In this document: piece after piece, positions 16,933 through 24,869 of the stretch
How positions within the stretch are numbered: position 1 is the stretch's first letter
Layout of the letters: each line of letters opens with the position of its first letter
Origin: Iodobacter sp. BJB302
Lineage (GTDB): Bacteria; Pseudomonadota; Gammaproteobacteria; Burkholderiales; Chitinibacteraceae
DNA: 37,419 nucleotides
Reading direction: 5' to 3'
NCBI RefSeq assembly: GCF_002735645.1
Contig: NZ_PDZG01000048.1
Location: forward strand, 1 to 37,419
Translations under genes and position numbers: made by a program
Notes under the pieces: model-generated
Databases searched by the model: none
Told to the model about the DNA's origin: nothing
The model's input: only the letters and a program-made list of their open reading frames with translations

Positions 16933-17313
16933 CTACCGGGCTAATGCTGGAACAACCACCACCTGCTCACCCAAAGCAAACGAAGCCTTCTGAATTAAGC
17001 CATCGGCCACTTCATAAACACAGAGCATTTCTACCGTACCCTTCCCTTTGGGAAAATTACGCGTGATGCGCTCGTAATCAACCACAACCGGCCCCATTAC
17101 TGTGCGTTGCAAAAGCTCGGCGTGCAAATCAGGCTCGGCAAACCGGATCAGAACCCGCGAGCGAATCGCCGCATGCCCCGCCGCCAGCAGCTCGCCATGC
17201 AAGGCAAACTGCTGAGCATCTGCAGCATAAGTAGCAAGCCAGGCATCGACATCTTTGGCGTTATAAGCATCCAATTGGCGTTGAATAACATCGGCAGGGC
17301 TGAGTGATTGCAT
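16933..17313 (-). CDS. NTF2/SnoaL-like protein
   Basis: Protein of 126 residues with the cone-shaped NTF2-like fold expected from SPADVIQRQLDAYNAKDVDAW, then LATYAADAQQF and the terminal strands YERITRNFPKGKGTVEMLCVYEV. This superfamily includes steroid isomerases, polyketide cyclases and plain ligand-binding proteins. No catalytic residue pattern lets me choose. AGGAT lies before the ATG. It sits in the small-gene run between a DJ-1 protein and a nucleotidyltransferase-like protein, so it may be part of one transcript. Confidence 0.75.
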   Translation of the reverse strand: MQSLSPADVIQRQLDAYNAKDVDAWLATYAADAQQFALHGELLAAGHAAIRSRVLIRFAEPDLHAELLQRTVMGPVVVDYERITRNFPKGKGTVEMLCVYEVADGLIQKASFALGEQVVVVPALAR

Positions 17314-17353
17314 TGTGATGAATCCTATAGGTTAGATGGAGTGATAAAGCTTA

Positions 17354-17932
17354 TTAGCCCAAGCGACCAAGCTGATAATAAGCCAGATATTTAGCCCGCT
17401 CTTCAGGGTTCATTACGCTCAAAGCTTCGCCGATTAAGGCCGCAAACTCAAACACAGCCCAAGGCTGAGCGCTAATTATGCGGCCATCGATCACCGCATT
17501 TGCCAGCTCATAAATAACCCCCTGCCACAGTGGAGCCACAAAATTCACGATGTGCAATGGCGCAAACTCCGCGGTGTAATTATGCGTAGCACGCCGCCCT
17601 GCTAATAAGCCAGTTGCAGCGATTACTAAAGCCCCTGCGCAAATTCCTGCCAGCACGGCCCCTTTGGCATAAGCCGCTTGCAGGCATTCATTCGCCAGCC
17701 TTAATTCCATAATCGAATCCGGGTCTCCTCCCGGCACTAACACTGCATCTACAGTCAAACCGGCCAAATCAGCATATGAACCCTTAGCCACAATACATGC
17801 GTCATTGGATGACTCATGAGGGCTGCCATCCGGCGTGAAATATTGCACCCTGCCATGCTGGGCAAGAAGCTCCACGGCGGCGGCAATCTCGAAGAAAATA
17901 CAGCCAGGGTACAACAGCACGCCAACCCGCAT
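17354..17932 (-). CDS. DJ-1/PfpI family protein
   Basis: Protein of 192 residues with a class I glutamine amidotransferase-like fold. The nucleophile elbow is AGICAGALVI with Cys98, and Glu15 in FFEIAAAVELL is placed like the conserved DJ-1 glutamate. VLVPGGDPD is also typical. Members act as glyoxalases or deglycases, proteases, chaperones or regulators; here no AraC-type DNA-binding domain is present. The ATG at 17932 is chosen because it overlaps the preceding TGA (TGATG) and has GGGA at good spacing; a GTG three bases earlier is possible. It is coupled with the GNAT gene before it. Confidence 0.83.
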   Translation of the reverse strand: MRVGVLLYPGCIFFEIAAAVELLAQHGRVQYFTPDGSPHESSNDACIVAKGSYADLAGLTVDAVLVPGGDPDSIMELRLANECLQAAYAKGAVLAGICAGALVIAATGLLAGRRATHNYTAEFAPLHIVNFVAPLWQGVIYELANAVIDGRIISAQPWAVFEFAALIGEALSVMNPEERAKYLAYYQLGRLG

Positions 17933-18453
17933 CACACAATTCCCTGCACCAGACGCAGCTCTTGCAGCTCTGCCCCTGCCAGCTCAAAAGTCTTGGACAG
18001 ATCAGACTTAAAGCCCGCCCTGGTATAAAACTGCAGCGCCCGCTGATTGCCTTTGATCACCCACAGGCTAAGTGTTTTGAAGCCCTGCTCCTGAATCTGC
18101 ACCTTCGCGGCGAAGTACAAAGCTCGCCCCACACCTGTGGCCCAGTAAGCCGGGCAGACGTACAAACTCCAGATTTCTGCCTGATCGCTTGCAGCATCTT
18201 CATCCCGGCAGGCGGCAAAGGAGATAAAGCCCAAGAGCACATCGCCAGAGCGGGCCACTAAAACCTGGCTGCTGCCCATACTCAGCGCATTGCGCCACAT
18301 GGCTTCGCGCTTTTCTACCGATAATTGCGCCAGATAATCACCGGGCAATAAATCGCAATAGGCATGCTGCCATGAAAGCACATGAACCTGGGCAATGCTC
18401 AGGCAATCGTCCTGTGTGGCTTTTTTAATTTCAAAATTAAGATCTGCCGCCAT
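17932..18453 (-). CDS. GNAT N-acetyltransferase
   Basis: Acetyltransferase of 173 residues. FEIKKATQDDCLSIAQVHVLSW gives the first strand and helix, LLPGDYLAQLSVEKRE a variable substrate helix, and WSLYVCPAYWATGVGRALYF the acetyl-CoA motif A (ATGVG). LWVIKGNQRALQFYTRAGF is motif B. The frame also allows a TTG at 18456, but the ATG at 18453 has a better GGCAGG ribosome site. Its stop overlaps the start of the DJ-1 gene (TGATG). Substrate unknown. Confidence 0.87.
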   Translation of the reverse strand: MAADLNFEIKKATQDDCLSIAQVHVLSWQHAYCDLLPGDYLAQLSVEKREAMWRNALSMGSSQVLVARSGDVLLGFISFAACRDEDAASDQAEIWSLYVCPAYWATGVGRALYFAAKVQIQEQGFKTLSLWVIKGNQRALQFYTRAGFKSDLSKTFELAGAELQELRLVQGIV

Positions 18454-18464
18454 CAATGCCTGCC

Positions 18465-18887
18465 TTAAATACTAAGAAGCTGCTTACTCATAAAATATTT
18501 GCACCCTGTGGCCGGATACGATGGCTGCACCCAGCCCACCTGATAATTAAATTTTTCATAAAATGGCCGGGCCTGAAAATTAAGCGTATCTAAAAGGGCA
18601 AATTGACAGCCCCGATCAATTGCAGCCGCCTCTAATTGCGCCAATATTTTGGAGCCCATATCCTGCCCGCGTAATGCCTCGCTCACCCAGAGGTTTTCAA
18701 TCAGCAGCCACAGGCCAAATGTTCTGGCACTTGCCCCCGCCAATAACGCTCCATTCTCATCACGAACCGCAATTGCTAAAGGATATTTAGTTTTAACTTC
18801 CCAGCGCTCTTCATTAAATGCAGTGATTTTTTCTTCTAATTCTTCAAATAAAGCAGCAGGTGGATTTTGTAGTGTTTCGATATTCAT
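18465..18887 (-). CDS. GNAT N-acetyltransferase
   Basis: Acetyltransferase of 140 residues from the internal ATG at 18887, which has GGTGGA at good spacing. The frame stays open upstream to 18941, but that extension looks noncoding. Motif A is IENLWVSEALRGQDMGSKIL (RGQDMG), and the C-terminal ALLDTLNFQARPFYEKFNYQ is typical of single-domain GNAT proteins in many bacteria. It is 11 nt from the next GNAT gene (17932-18453), so the pair is probably co-transcribed. Substrate unknown. Confidence 0.87.
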   Translation of the reverse strand: MNIETLQNPPAALFEELEEKITAFNEERWEVKTKYPLAIAVRDENGALLAGASARTFGLWLLIENLWVSEALRGQDMGSKILAQLEAAAIDRGCQFALLDTLNFQARPFYEKFNYQVGWVQPSYPATGCKYFMSKQLLSI

Positions 18888-18956
18888 TGATTCCACCAAA
18901 GTGAATGTATATAAATTTACAGATCCAAAAATCAAGTGCAAAAGATAGCATAAAGA

Positions 18957-19532
18957 TCAGTGATCTTGCGAAGAATCATCCCATGGATCAGCCCTTAATT
19001 GTGGCCATCTCCGGGTATAACTCGCCACCATTTTTAAATAAACTGCCCTGCCCATTTGTAAAGAATTTGGCCGAAGCTGCATTGCAAATAAATCAGTTAA
19101 ACCATAGGGTGCATAGATTTGATAATCACGCCCCCTTATTCCAACCGCAAAAGCAGACAGCCATGTATCGATGCCCTGCCCGGCGCTCGTCAATGGTTTA
19201 ACTTGCCCGCCTGATTGATTGCGATACCATTCATGCACAAAGGCTTGATTAGTCATATCCAGCAAGAATTGTTTTTTGGATAAAGCCGTAAACAAGGCTT
19301 CTCTTTCTGCACGCTGCGCCTTAGATTCGCTGGCATCAAAATAAATTACATCCACATCTTTAATATTTGAATGAATATCCAGCCCGGCCAGCTGATTCCA
19401 AATCACCTGAGCCACAACACCGCCTGCAATATAGTAATTGGGTATAGCAAGCGTCTCTGCAATATCAATAGCCTGATTAATCCGGCCTGAATTTGAAATT
19501 AATTCTTTAAATTGCGCTTCGTGCTGAATCAA
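18957..19532 (-). CDS. NTP_transf_6 nucleotidyltransferase-like protein, second copy
   Basis: Protein of 191 residues, related to 16346-16900. It has the AGG loop (YYIAGGVVAQVIWNQLAG), the acidic site IKDVDVIYFD and a C-terminal part with YGLTDLFAMQLRPN and YTRRWPQL, features shared with PF06042 members. Function is unknown. The only start in a sensible place is TTG at 19532, with a poor ribosome site, so expression may depend on read-through from the DUF523 gene that ends 17 nt earlier. It is separated by 69 nt from the GNAT gene that follows. Confidence 0.78.
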   Translation of the reverse strand: MIQHEAQFKELISNSGRINQAIDIAETLAIPNYYIAGGVVAQVIWNQLAGLDIHSNIKDVDVIYFDASESKAQRAEREALFTALSKKQFLLDMTNQAFVHEWYRNQSGGQVKPLTSAGQGIDTWLSAFAVGIRGRDYQIYAPYGLTDLFAMQLRPNSLQMGRAVYLKMVASYTRRWPQLRADPWDDSSQDH

Positions 19533-19549
19533 AATATTTACTCTGTGAT

Positions 19550-20080
19550 TTACATGCCATTATGCGGGCCATTTTCATTAGAAATCTCTGCCTCTAAGCC
19601 CTTTAAATATGCAGCTGCCTCGTCCAGCTCCAGCTCGCTGAATACCCGAATCCCAGCATCTTGTAACAGCGCCGCAGTCACCCCGGCTTGTGCGTGCTTA
19701 GTGCCGGTGAAGCTGCCATCGTAAATAAAAGACGAGCCACAGGATGGGCTGCCTTCTTTTAGAATGGCGATTTGTATATTTTTTTCTTTTGCGACAGCCA
19801 AGGCCTGCTTAGCGCCACTTACAAAAGCCCCGCTCACATCCCGGCCACCTGATTCCAGAACCTGAGCCTTGCCCTGCAATACATCCCTGCCACTTTGCAT
19901 CGCCGTGATTTCAGCCGGAGGGCGGGGAACAGGCAATCCTGCTACCACTTCCGGGCAAACCACAATTAACCTGCCTTCGCTCCCCCAGGCGGCCAGCACA
20001 GGATGATCACCCGCCGCAGCCCGGCCGTTATACCGCACAGGCCGCCCCAATAAACAGGCGCTGACTAATACATATTGCAT
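19550..20080 (-). CDS. DUF523 family protein
   Basis: Protein of 176 residues. The family marks are clear: VSACLLGRPVRYNG at the N-terminus, VVCPEVVAGLPVPRPPAEI, and KEGSPSCGSSFIYDGSF. The conserved cysteines (C9, the CPE cysteine and the SCG cysteine) suggest a metal or Fe-S site or redox role, but the family has no accepted function. A member fused to DUF1722 is known in other bacteria; here it is a stand-alone protein of normal length. It lies in the minus-strand small-gene run, 66 nt after the GNAT gene at 20147. Confidence 0.85.
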   Translation of the reverse strand: MQYVLVSACLLGRPVRYNGRAAAGDHPVLAAWGSEGRLIVVCPEVVAGLPVPRPPAEITAMQSGRDVLQGKAQVLESGGRDVSGAFVSGAKQALAVAKEKNIQIAILKEGSPSCGSSFIYDGSFTGTKHAQAGVTAALLQDAGIRVFSELELDEAAAYLKGLEAEISNENGPHNGM

Positions 20081-20146
20081 GCTGATTCCGTATTTAAGCG
20101 ATATGGAAGCCAGGCGGCCCGCAAAAAGTGATTCAAAAAATCGCTA

Positions 20147-20593
20147 TCAGGCAGCAGGCTTACGCCGTAAAAAAACCAGCTCTAAGGCTTCCGGGTCTTT
20201 AAAGCAGCGCTGGTACTCTGCAAAACCAAACGCAGCATATAAAGCTAAGGCGGGTGTATTTTTAACTGAAGTCATCACCGTCAACTCCTCAGCGTGCTCA
20301 GTTGCAAACCTTAATAAACAAGTTGCGAGGCCCTTACGCTGATGATTTGGGGCCACAACTAAAGAGCAGATATTCATTTCACACAGGCTGATTACAGCCA
20401 GCAATCCGCCTTTATCGGCAATGCCAAAGAAATGCTCATGGCTCTGCAAAATATCATCAAGCGTGGTGTTTAAAGGCGGAAAGTGTTTTGCACCAATCAG
20501 CTCAGCCTCCTGAGCATAAGCGGCCATTTGTACGGCATGGATTTCTTTGGCCACACTCAAATCCCGCTGCTGCAATCGCTCTGCAACAAACAT
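20147..20593 (-). CDS. GNAT N-acetyltransferase
   Basis: Acetyltransferase of 148 residues. The start is the ATG at 20593, which shares its A with the TGA of the OsmC gene (TGATG) and has GGGGAGG a few bases upstream; a frame-open extension of 8 codons upstream lies within the OsmC gene. CSLVVAPNHQRKGLATCLLRFA is motif A (QRKGLA), and MTSVKNTPALALYAAFGFAEY is motif B. Translation is likely coupled to osmC-like expression. Substrate unknown. Confidence 0.86.
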   Translation of the reverse strand: MFVAERLQQRDLSVAKEIHAVQMAAYAQEAELIGAKHFPPLNTTLDDILQSHEHFFGIADKGGLLAVISLCEMNICSLVVAPNHQRKGLATCLLRFATEHAEELTVMTSVKNTPALALYAAFGFAEYQRCFKDPEALELVFLRRKPAA

Positions 20594-21063
20594 CAGCCTC
20601 CCCACACCGGCTGGCAACGCACTTCTGATTTAACCGAGTTGGCAATAAAGCATTCTTCATGCGCTTGATGGTGCATTTGGTCCAGCTCTTCTTTGGTGGG
20701 CTGGCGATCCCCGGAAAAACTGACTTCCGGCCTGAGCGTGACCACCGCCAGCCATTTTCTCCCAGCTGCGTTTTTAGCCATTTCCCCTGTAGCTGCGTCA
20801 AAGTAGCGGTCTACACAAAATTTTTGCCGGGCAGCAATCGATAAAAACCACAGCATATGGCAGCTGGAAAGCGAGGCAATAAAAGCTTCTTCCGGATCCA
20901 GTGCCGCAGCATCAGACATCGGCAAGGGCACCACATGCGGCGATGATGAGCCGGGGATTTCTAAGCCACCATCAAAGCGCAGCAGATGTTTTCTGCTGTA
21001 GCGATTACTGAGGAAATCCTGCTCGCCCCGAATCCAAAGAATTTCTGCTGTGTGCTGAGACAT
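20593..21063 (-). CDS. OsmC-family peroxiredoxin-like protein
   Basis: Cytoplasmic protein of 156 residues of the OsmC/Ohr superfamily, which reduces organic hydroperoxides through two cysteines. Here they are C68 (SLSSCHMLWFL) and a second in the HEECFIANSVKSEV segment near residue 138. The DPEEAFIASLSSCHM segment places it with the general OsmC group more than with Ohr. It is translationally coupled to a GNAT gene downstream and is the second OsmC domain in the window; the other is fused to YcaO at 24870. Confidence 0.88.
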   Translation of the reverse strand: MSQHTAEILWIRGEQDFLSNRYSRKHLLRFDGGLEIPGSSSPHVVPLPMSDAAALDPEEAFIASLSSCHMLWFLSIAARQKFCVDRYFDAATGEMAKNAAGRKWLAVVTLRPEVSFSGDRQPTKEELDQMHHQAHEECFIANSVKSEVRCQPVWGG

Positions 21064-21097
21064 AAGATCGCTCTACTGTTTATCAATTAAAAATCAA

Positions 21098-21832
21098 TCA
21101 GCTTACAAGGTATGTTGCCCAGCCATCGTATTTGCCACCCAATTCGGCCGCAAGATGAAATAAAGGCAAGGTAATCTGATCAATATGATCATGGCTTGGT
21201 ATATCACTGCGCTTTAATTTAACGCCATATTCCGGGTATTCATCATCAGGCTCAATCAGTTTTTCAATCAGAAAACCTGATGCGGATACTTTTTCAATAA
21301 ATACCGCTCTTGACTTTGCATCAGAGAAATACGCCCAATGATCAAGATCTCTGGCCTGATCCAAAGCATCCCCGTGATTTTTTAAAGTGTTGCATATACG
21401 GCGGTTATTAATGATTTGTCTGTCTGCTTGAGATGGGGAAAGATAGTTTAGATAAACCGACCAATCTCTGTCATCCTGAACCCCGGTCTCGTATTCATAT
21501 TCCGGAAAGGCCTCCATTACTTTTCCGGCCTTTTCCGCCCATAAATCTGCCTCTTTTAAGTAAAGAATAAAATCACGACTGCCATCCTTAGTGCAGCGGC
21601 CCACATAAAGCACAGTGTCATTAACAAGCTGTGCAATATGATCTTCTATTTGATTTAAAGTGGCAGCTTCTTCCTGGCTGGACAAGCCATCTTCGCGGGG
21701 TGAATTCATAAATACCCGGATATAGCCCATCATGGCAATGCCATCAACAGGCGCAGCAATATCCAGATCAACAAATATTGAAGCAGGCTGATTTTCTACC
21801 TGGCGCAGATAAAAGTCCCAATTACCCGACAC
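21098..21832 (-). CDS. DUF695-RraB fusion protein
   Basis: Protein of 244 residues. The N-terminal 130 residues or so match DUF695 (NWDFYLRQVENQPASIFVDL, LYVGRCTKDGSRDFILYL). The C-terminal part resembles RraB, the regulator of RNase E activity: DRQIINNRRICNTLKNHGD, HWAYFSDAKSRAVFIEKV, ASGFLIEKL and the ending ELGGKYDGWATYLVS. Similar fusions occur in other proteobacteria. The start is GTG at 21832 behind AGGAG. If the RraB part is active, it could bind RNase E and alter mRNA decay; that is inferred from the domain only. Confidence 0.82.
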   Translation of the reverse strand: MSGNWDFYLRQVENQPASIFVDLDIAAPVDGIAMMGYIRVFMNSPREDGLSSQEEAATLNQIEDHIAQLVNDTVLYVGRCTKDGSRDFILYLKEADLWAEKAGKVMEAFPEYEYETGVQDDRDWSVYLNYLSPSQADRQIINNRRICNTLKNHGDALDQARDLDHWAYFSDAKSRAVFIEKVSASGFLIEKLIEPDDEYPEYGVKLKRSDIPSHDHIDQITLPLFHLAAELGGKYDGWATYLVS

Positions 21833-22017
21833 GCCGCTCTCCTGAATTTTTTAAATAACTGAATCATTATCCAAACATTAAAATCAATATTATCATGAAA
21901 CTATTTTAATCGTATCGATATTGCCAATTGAAAAACAAGCTGGAAACTCTGGCAAATAAGCAAACGCTAAATGTTTTTAATCCTTATGCCCATTTGATAT
22001 TCAGGCTTGTTTTTTAA

Positions 22018-22057
22018 GGCGGGGTTAATTCACTAAAGGCGGGGTTAATTCACTAAA
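22018..22057. repeat. Perfect 20-bp tandem duplication at a stop codon
   Basis: GGCGGGGTTAATTCACTAAA occurs twice head to tail. The right copy contains the stop codon of the PAS-GGDEF gene (minus strand), and the left copy lies just past it. It looks like a recent slippage duplication without effect on the protein. Confidence 0.9.
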
Positions 22058-24006
22058 GGCGGTACAAACACACTCACCCCATCCCCGCCCAAAGCTTTAG
22101 CCTGGTACATGGCTGCATCTGCATTTTTAGCCAGTTCAGCCACATTTGTGCCGTGATCGGGGAATAGGGCGATGCCGATGCAGGATGAGATGGTGAGGGA
22201 TTTTTCTGCAAGAATGAAGGTTAGCTTCAGTGCTTCGCGTATTTTTTCTGCCACGGCCCGGGCGTCGCTTTCACTATTGATTTCAGGCAGGAGCACCATA
22301 AATTCATCGCCGCCTATTCGCCCTACGGTGTCCGAATCCCGCAGGCAGCTCAGCATTCTTTTTGCTGATTCTTCCAGCAGCAGATCTCCGGTGGCGTGCC
22401 CATGAAGATCATTGACCGGTTTGAATTTATCCAGATCAATAAATAAGATGGCCAGCTTGCCTTGATTACGCTTTGCCCTGATGAGGGCCTGGCCGATTCT
22501 TTCAAATAAAAGAATACGATTAGGTAATTGCGTCAGCAAATCGTAATGTGCTGAGTGTGCAAGCTGCTGGTGAATCTGCTTGCGCTCATTAATATCCAGC
22601 AGCACCGCCACAAAATGCGTAATGGCCCCAGAGCCATCCTTTACCGGCCCCACATAAGCCTCTTCCCAGCACTGCTCACCCGATTTACGCTTGGTCAGCA
22701 GCTCCCCCACCCAGCGATGGCCTCTTACCAGATGGCTCCACATTTCTATATAGGCCGATTCATCCACACCGTCTGCACGCAAAAAGCCAGGCGTTTTGCC
22801 AAGTACTTCATCCGGTGCATAGCCTGTTTCTTCAGAAAACTTGGGGTTTACATACTGAATCACCCGATCGGGGCTGGTAATTAAAACGGGCGTAGGGCTT
22901 TGTTCAATCACGGTTGAAAAAACTTTTAAGCGCTGCTCTGTAAGACGGCCTTCAGCCAGCGTCTTGGCCAGCCTGCCATTCAGATAATGAATATAAAGCG
23001 CAATAGATCCCACCAGCACCAGCAGGCTTAATGAAATGCCAAGCAGCCTGTAGATCCAGGAAAGATCCACTTTAGGGTGCTCATCGTACAAAAAACCTTT
23101 CAGTGAAAAGGCATTGGGCAACATGCCAATCTCGGCATAGGTATCGGCAATGTGCCGCCAGCGCCCGGGGTTCATATAGCCCACAGCAACCAGATCGGTC
23201 CGCATCAAGGCCGCCATTTGTGCGGCTTCAAACTCAAGCTGGGCCTGATTTCTGGAGCTCGCATATTTTCTTAAAATCATTTGAATGATTTCATCAGGAT
23301 GCGCCATCGCGTATTCCCAGCCCCGCAGGCTGGCAGCCCTGAAAGCCTTTACCCGCTCGGGATGCTGCTCAATTTCACGCTCGCTGGTAAATAAATTATC
23401 GCCATAGAAATCGATGCCAACAGAGCGCGGTGTATAGATCTGATATTTAATTCCCGCCTTATCCAGAATAAAGGGCTCGTTAGTCAGATAAGCAGAAATG
23501 GCATCTACGCTCCCCCCCAGCAGCGAATCCGTTTTAAAGTTATGAGCAACTAACTTCAGGCTGTCCAGCGCAATGCCCTCCCGCTTTAAATAGGCAAGCA
23601 GTTCTTCCGCAAGTGGCTCAAGCATCAGCCGCTTATCGTTTAAGAAATGAATGCTTTGCGTGGATGATTTTTCGAGGGCAATCAGCACAAAGGGGGAGTG
23701 CTGCAAAATAACAGCTAAAACAACAAGGGGCTTGCCCATTTTACGGGCCAGCAAAAGGCTGCTGGTGCCGGTGGCATAATCAGCCCGGCCGGATACAACC
23801 TCAGCAATGGGATCTGTGCCAGGCAAGGCGGGTTTAATGTCTACATTCAGGTCTGCCTGCTCATAAAAGCCCAGCTCTTTTGCAGCGTAATAACCTGCAA
23901 ACTGAAAGGCATGCTCCCACTTTAATTGCAGCGTCACCTTATCATTCGCCATCACTGGCGAGAATATGCTCAATATACTCAGCAAAGCTGTTAAAAAAAG
24001 TTTCAT
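22045..24006 (-). CDS. NMT1-type periplasmic sensor with PAS and GGDEF domains
   Basis: Membrane diguanylate cyclase of 653 residues. A signal peptide (about 1-20, ending SPVMA) leads to an NMT1/THI5-like substrate-binding domain at about 22-305 (LQLKWEHAFQFAGYYAAKELGFY). A transmembrane helix lies near 320-342, a PAS domain near 363-480 and a GGDEF domain near 485-645. The active site is GGDEF at 565-569, with I-site RDSD at 556-559. The periplasmic part would sense a small molecule, possibly a pyrimidine or aromatic-like compound as in relatives, and set cyclic di-GMP output. No EAL domain follows. ATG at 24006 gives the cleanest signal peptide; an in-frame GTG at 24030 is possible. Neither has a good ribosome site. 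Confidence 0.88.
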   Translation of the reverse strand: MKLFLTALLSILSIFSPVMANDKVTLQLKWEHAFQFAGYYAAKELGFYEQADLNVDIKPALPGTDPIAEVVSGRADYATGTSSLLLARKMGKPLVVLAVILQHSPFVLIALEKSSTQSIHFLNDKRLMLEPLAEELLAYLKREGIALDSLKLVAHNFKTDSLLGGSVDAISAYLTNEPFILDKAGIKYQIYTPRSVGIDFYGDNLFTSEREIEQHPERVKAFRAASLRGWEYAMAHPDEIIQMILRKYASSRNQAQLEFEAAQMAALMRTDLVAVGYMNPGRWRHIADTYAEIGMLPNAFSLKGFLYDEHPKVDLSWIYRLLGISLSLLVLVGSIALYIHYLNGRLAKTLAEGRLTEQRLKVFSTVIEQSPTPVLITSPDRVIQYVNPKFSEETGYAPDEVLGKTPGFLRADGVDESAYIEMWSHLVRGHRWVGELLTKRKSGEQCWEEAYVGPVKDGSGAITHFVAVLLDINERKQIHQQLAHSAHYDLLTQLPNRILLFERIGQALIRAKRNQGKLAILFIDLDKFKPVNDLHGHATGDLLLEESAKRMLSCLRDSDTVGRIGGDEFMVLLPEINSESDARAVAEKIREALKLTFILAEKSLTISSCIGIALFPDHGTNVAELAKNADAAMYQAKALGGDGVSVFVPPLVN

Positions 24007-24122
24007 GCGTCGTTTCGCGGCGATAAACACAATAAAAAACTCAGGTATTTTTTTAAACTATAGATCAACCATACAATTTAACACTTATAGAAAAAGTAAT
24101 GAGCACTGCTATAAAAATAATT

Positions 24123-24575
24123 TTAATAAAAAAATGGGATTATTCTTTTGACCCGCATTTTATAAGCCAGATACTGAGGATATCGCTGCTCCAGCCAAAG
24201 CTCTTCACGACGTGCTTTTAAATCAAAGAATATAAATAAAATAATCGTCATCAGAATTCGTAAATTACTTTGGCTGATGAATGAAATTCCAAGCGCAACA
24301 GACAAAACCCCCAAATAAATCGGATGGCGCACAAAACGATAAAAACCTGTAATGACCAGCTCGCTCTGCGGCAATGGCTTGGGAAAAGGCGTGAGTGAGC
24401 GGCCAAGATCAATCGCACTTTTCGCCAGCAAAATGCCCCCCATGAAAGCAATGCCCCAGCCCACAGCACTAAACACGCCCGGCTGCGGCCAGGCGGGACC
24501 AATATGCGGCACCCACAGCAACACAATCAGCAGCAGCGCCTGGATCAGCACCCATATTTCACCTCGTTGCCCCAT
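24123..24575 (-). CDS. Isoprenylcysteine carboxyl methyltransferase-like membrane protein
   Basis: Integral membrane protein of 150 residues with four hydrophobic segments. The SAM-binding family signature is GFYRFVRHPIYLGVL, followed near the C-terminus by REELWLEQRYPQYLAYKMRVKRIIPF. Bacterial members methylate unknown small or lipid substrates; there is no prenylated-protein context here. AGGA precedes the ATG. The gene lies just upstream of the PAS-GGDEF gene on the same strand, 93 nt away. Confidence 0.85.
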   Translation of the reverse strand: MGQRGEIWVLIQALLLIVLLWVPHIGPAWPQPGVFSAVGWGIAFMGGILLAKSAIDLGRSLTPFPKPLPQSELVITGFYRFVRHPIYLGVLSVALGISFISQSNLRILMTIILFIFFDLKARREELWLEQRYPQYLAYKMRVKRIIPFFY

Positions 24576-24869
24576 GCATCCTGCCCCTTACTCAGCACCA
24601 CATTAAACCAAGCCGCTTCAGTATGTGCACCAGCCAGCAATAGTGCCACTTTAATCAGCTGCAGATATCTGATCTGGTCAAAGATCGATATTTCACATCC
24701 AGACAAACACGCCCGTTCCGGCAGTCATTCCTGCAATATGAAAAACCAATAAACTTTATCGGGTGGCCGTATAAAGCCATATCCGGCCGGCTGGCAGTTA
24801 AGCACAGGACGATGCAGGAAAAACAAGGGATAATGCGGCCAAAAATGCGCATTATTTAAGGAATTACCC

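Noticed and set aside
15907-21832. The small-gene run as an integron cassette array
   Set aside because: Gene content (GNAT, NTF2-like, small unknowns) resembles cassettes, and one GTTAGAT is present near 17332. But I find no paired attC arms, genes overlap by a few bases, and there is no integrase in the window.
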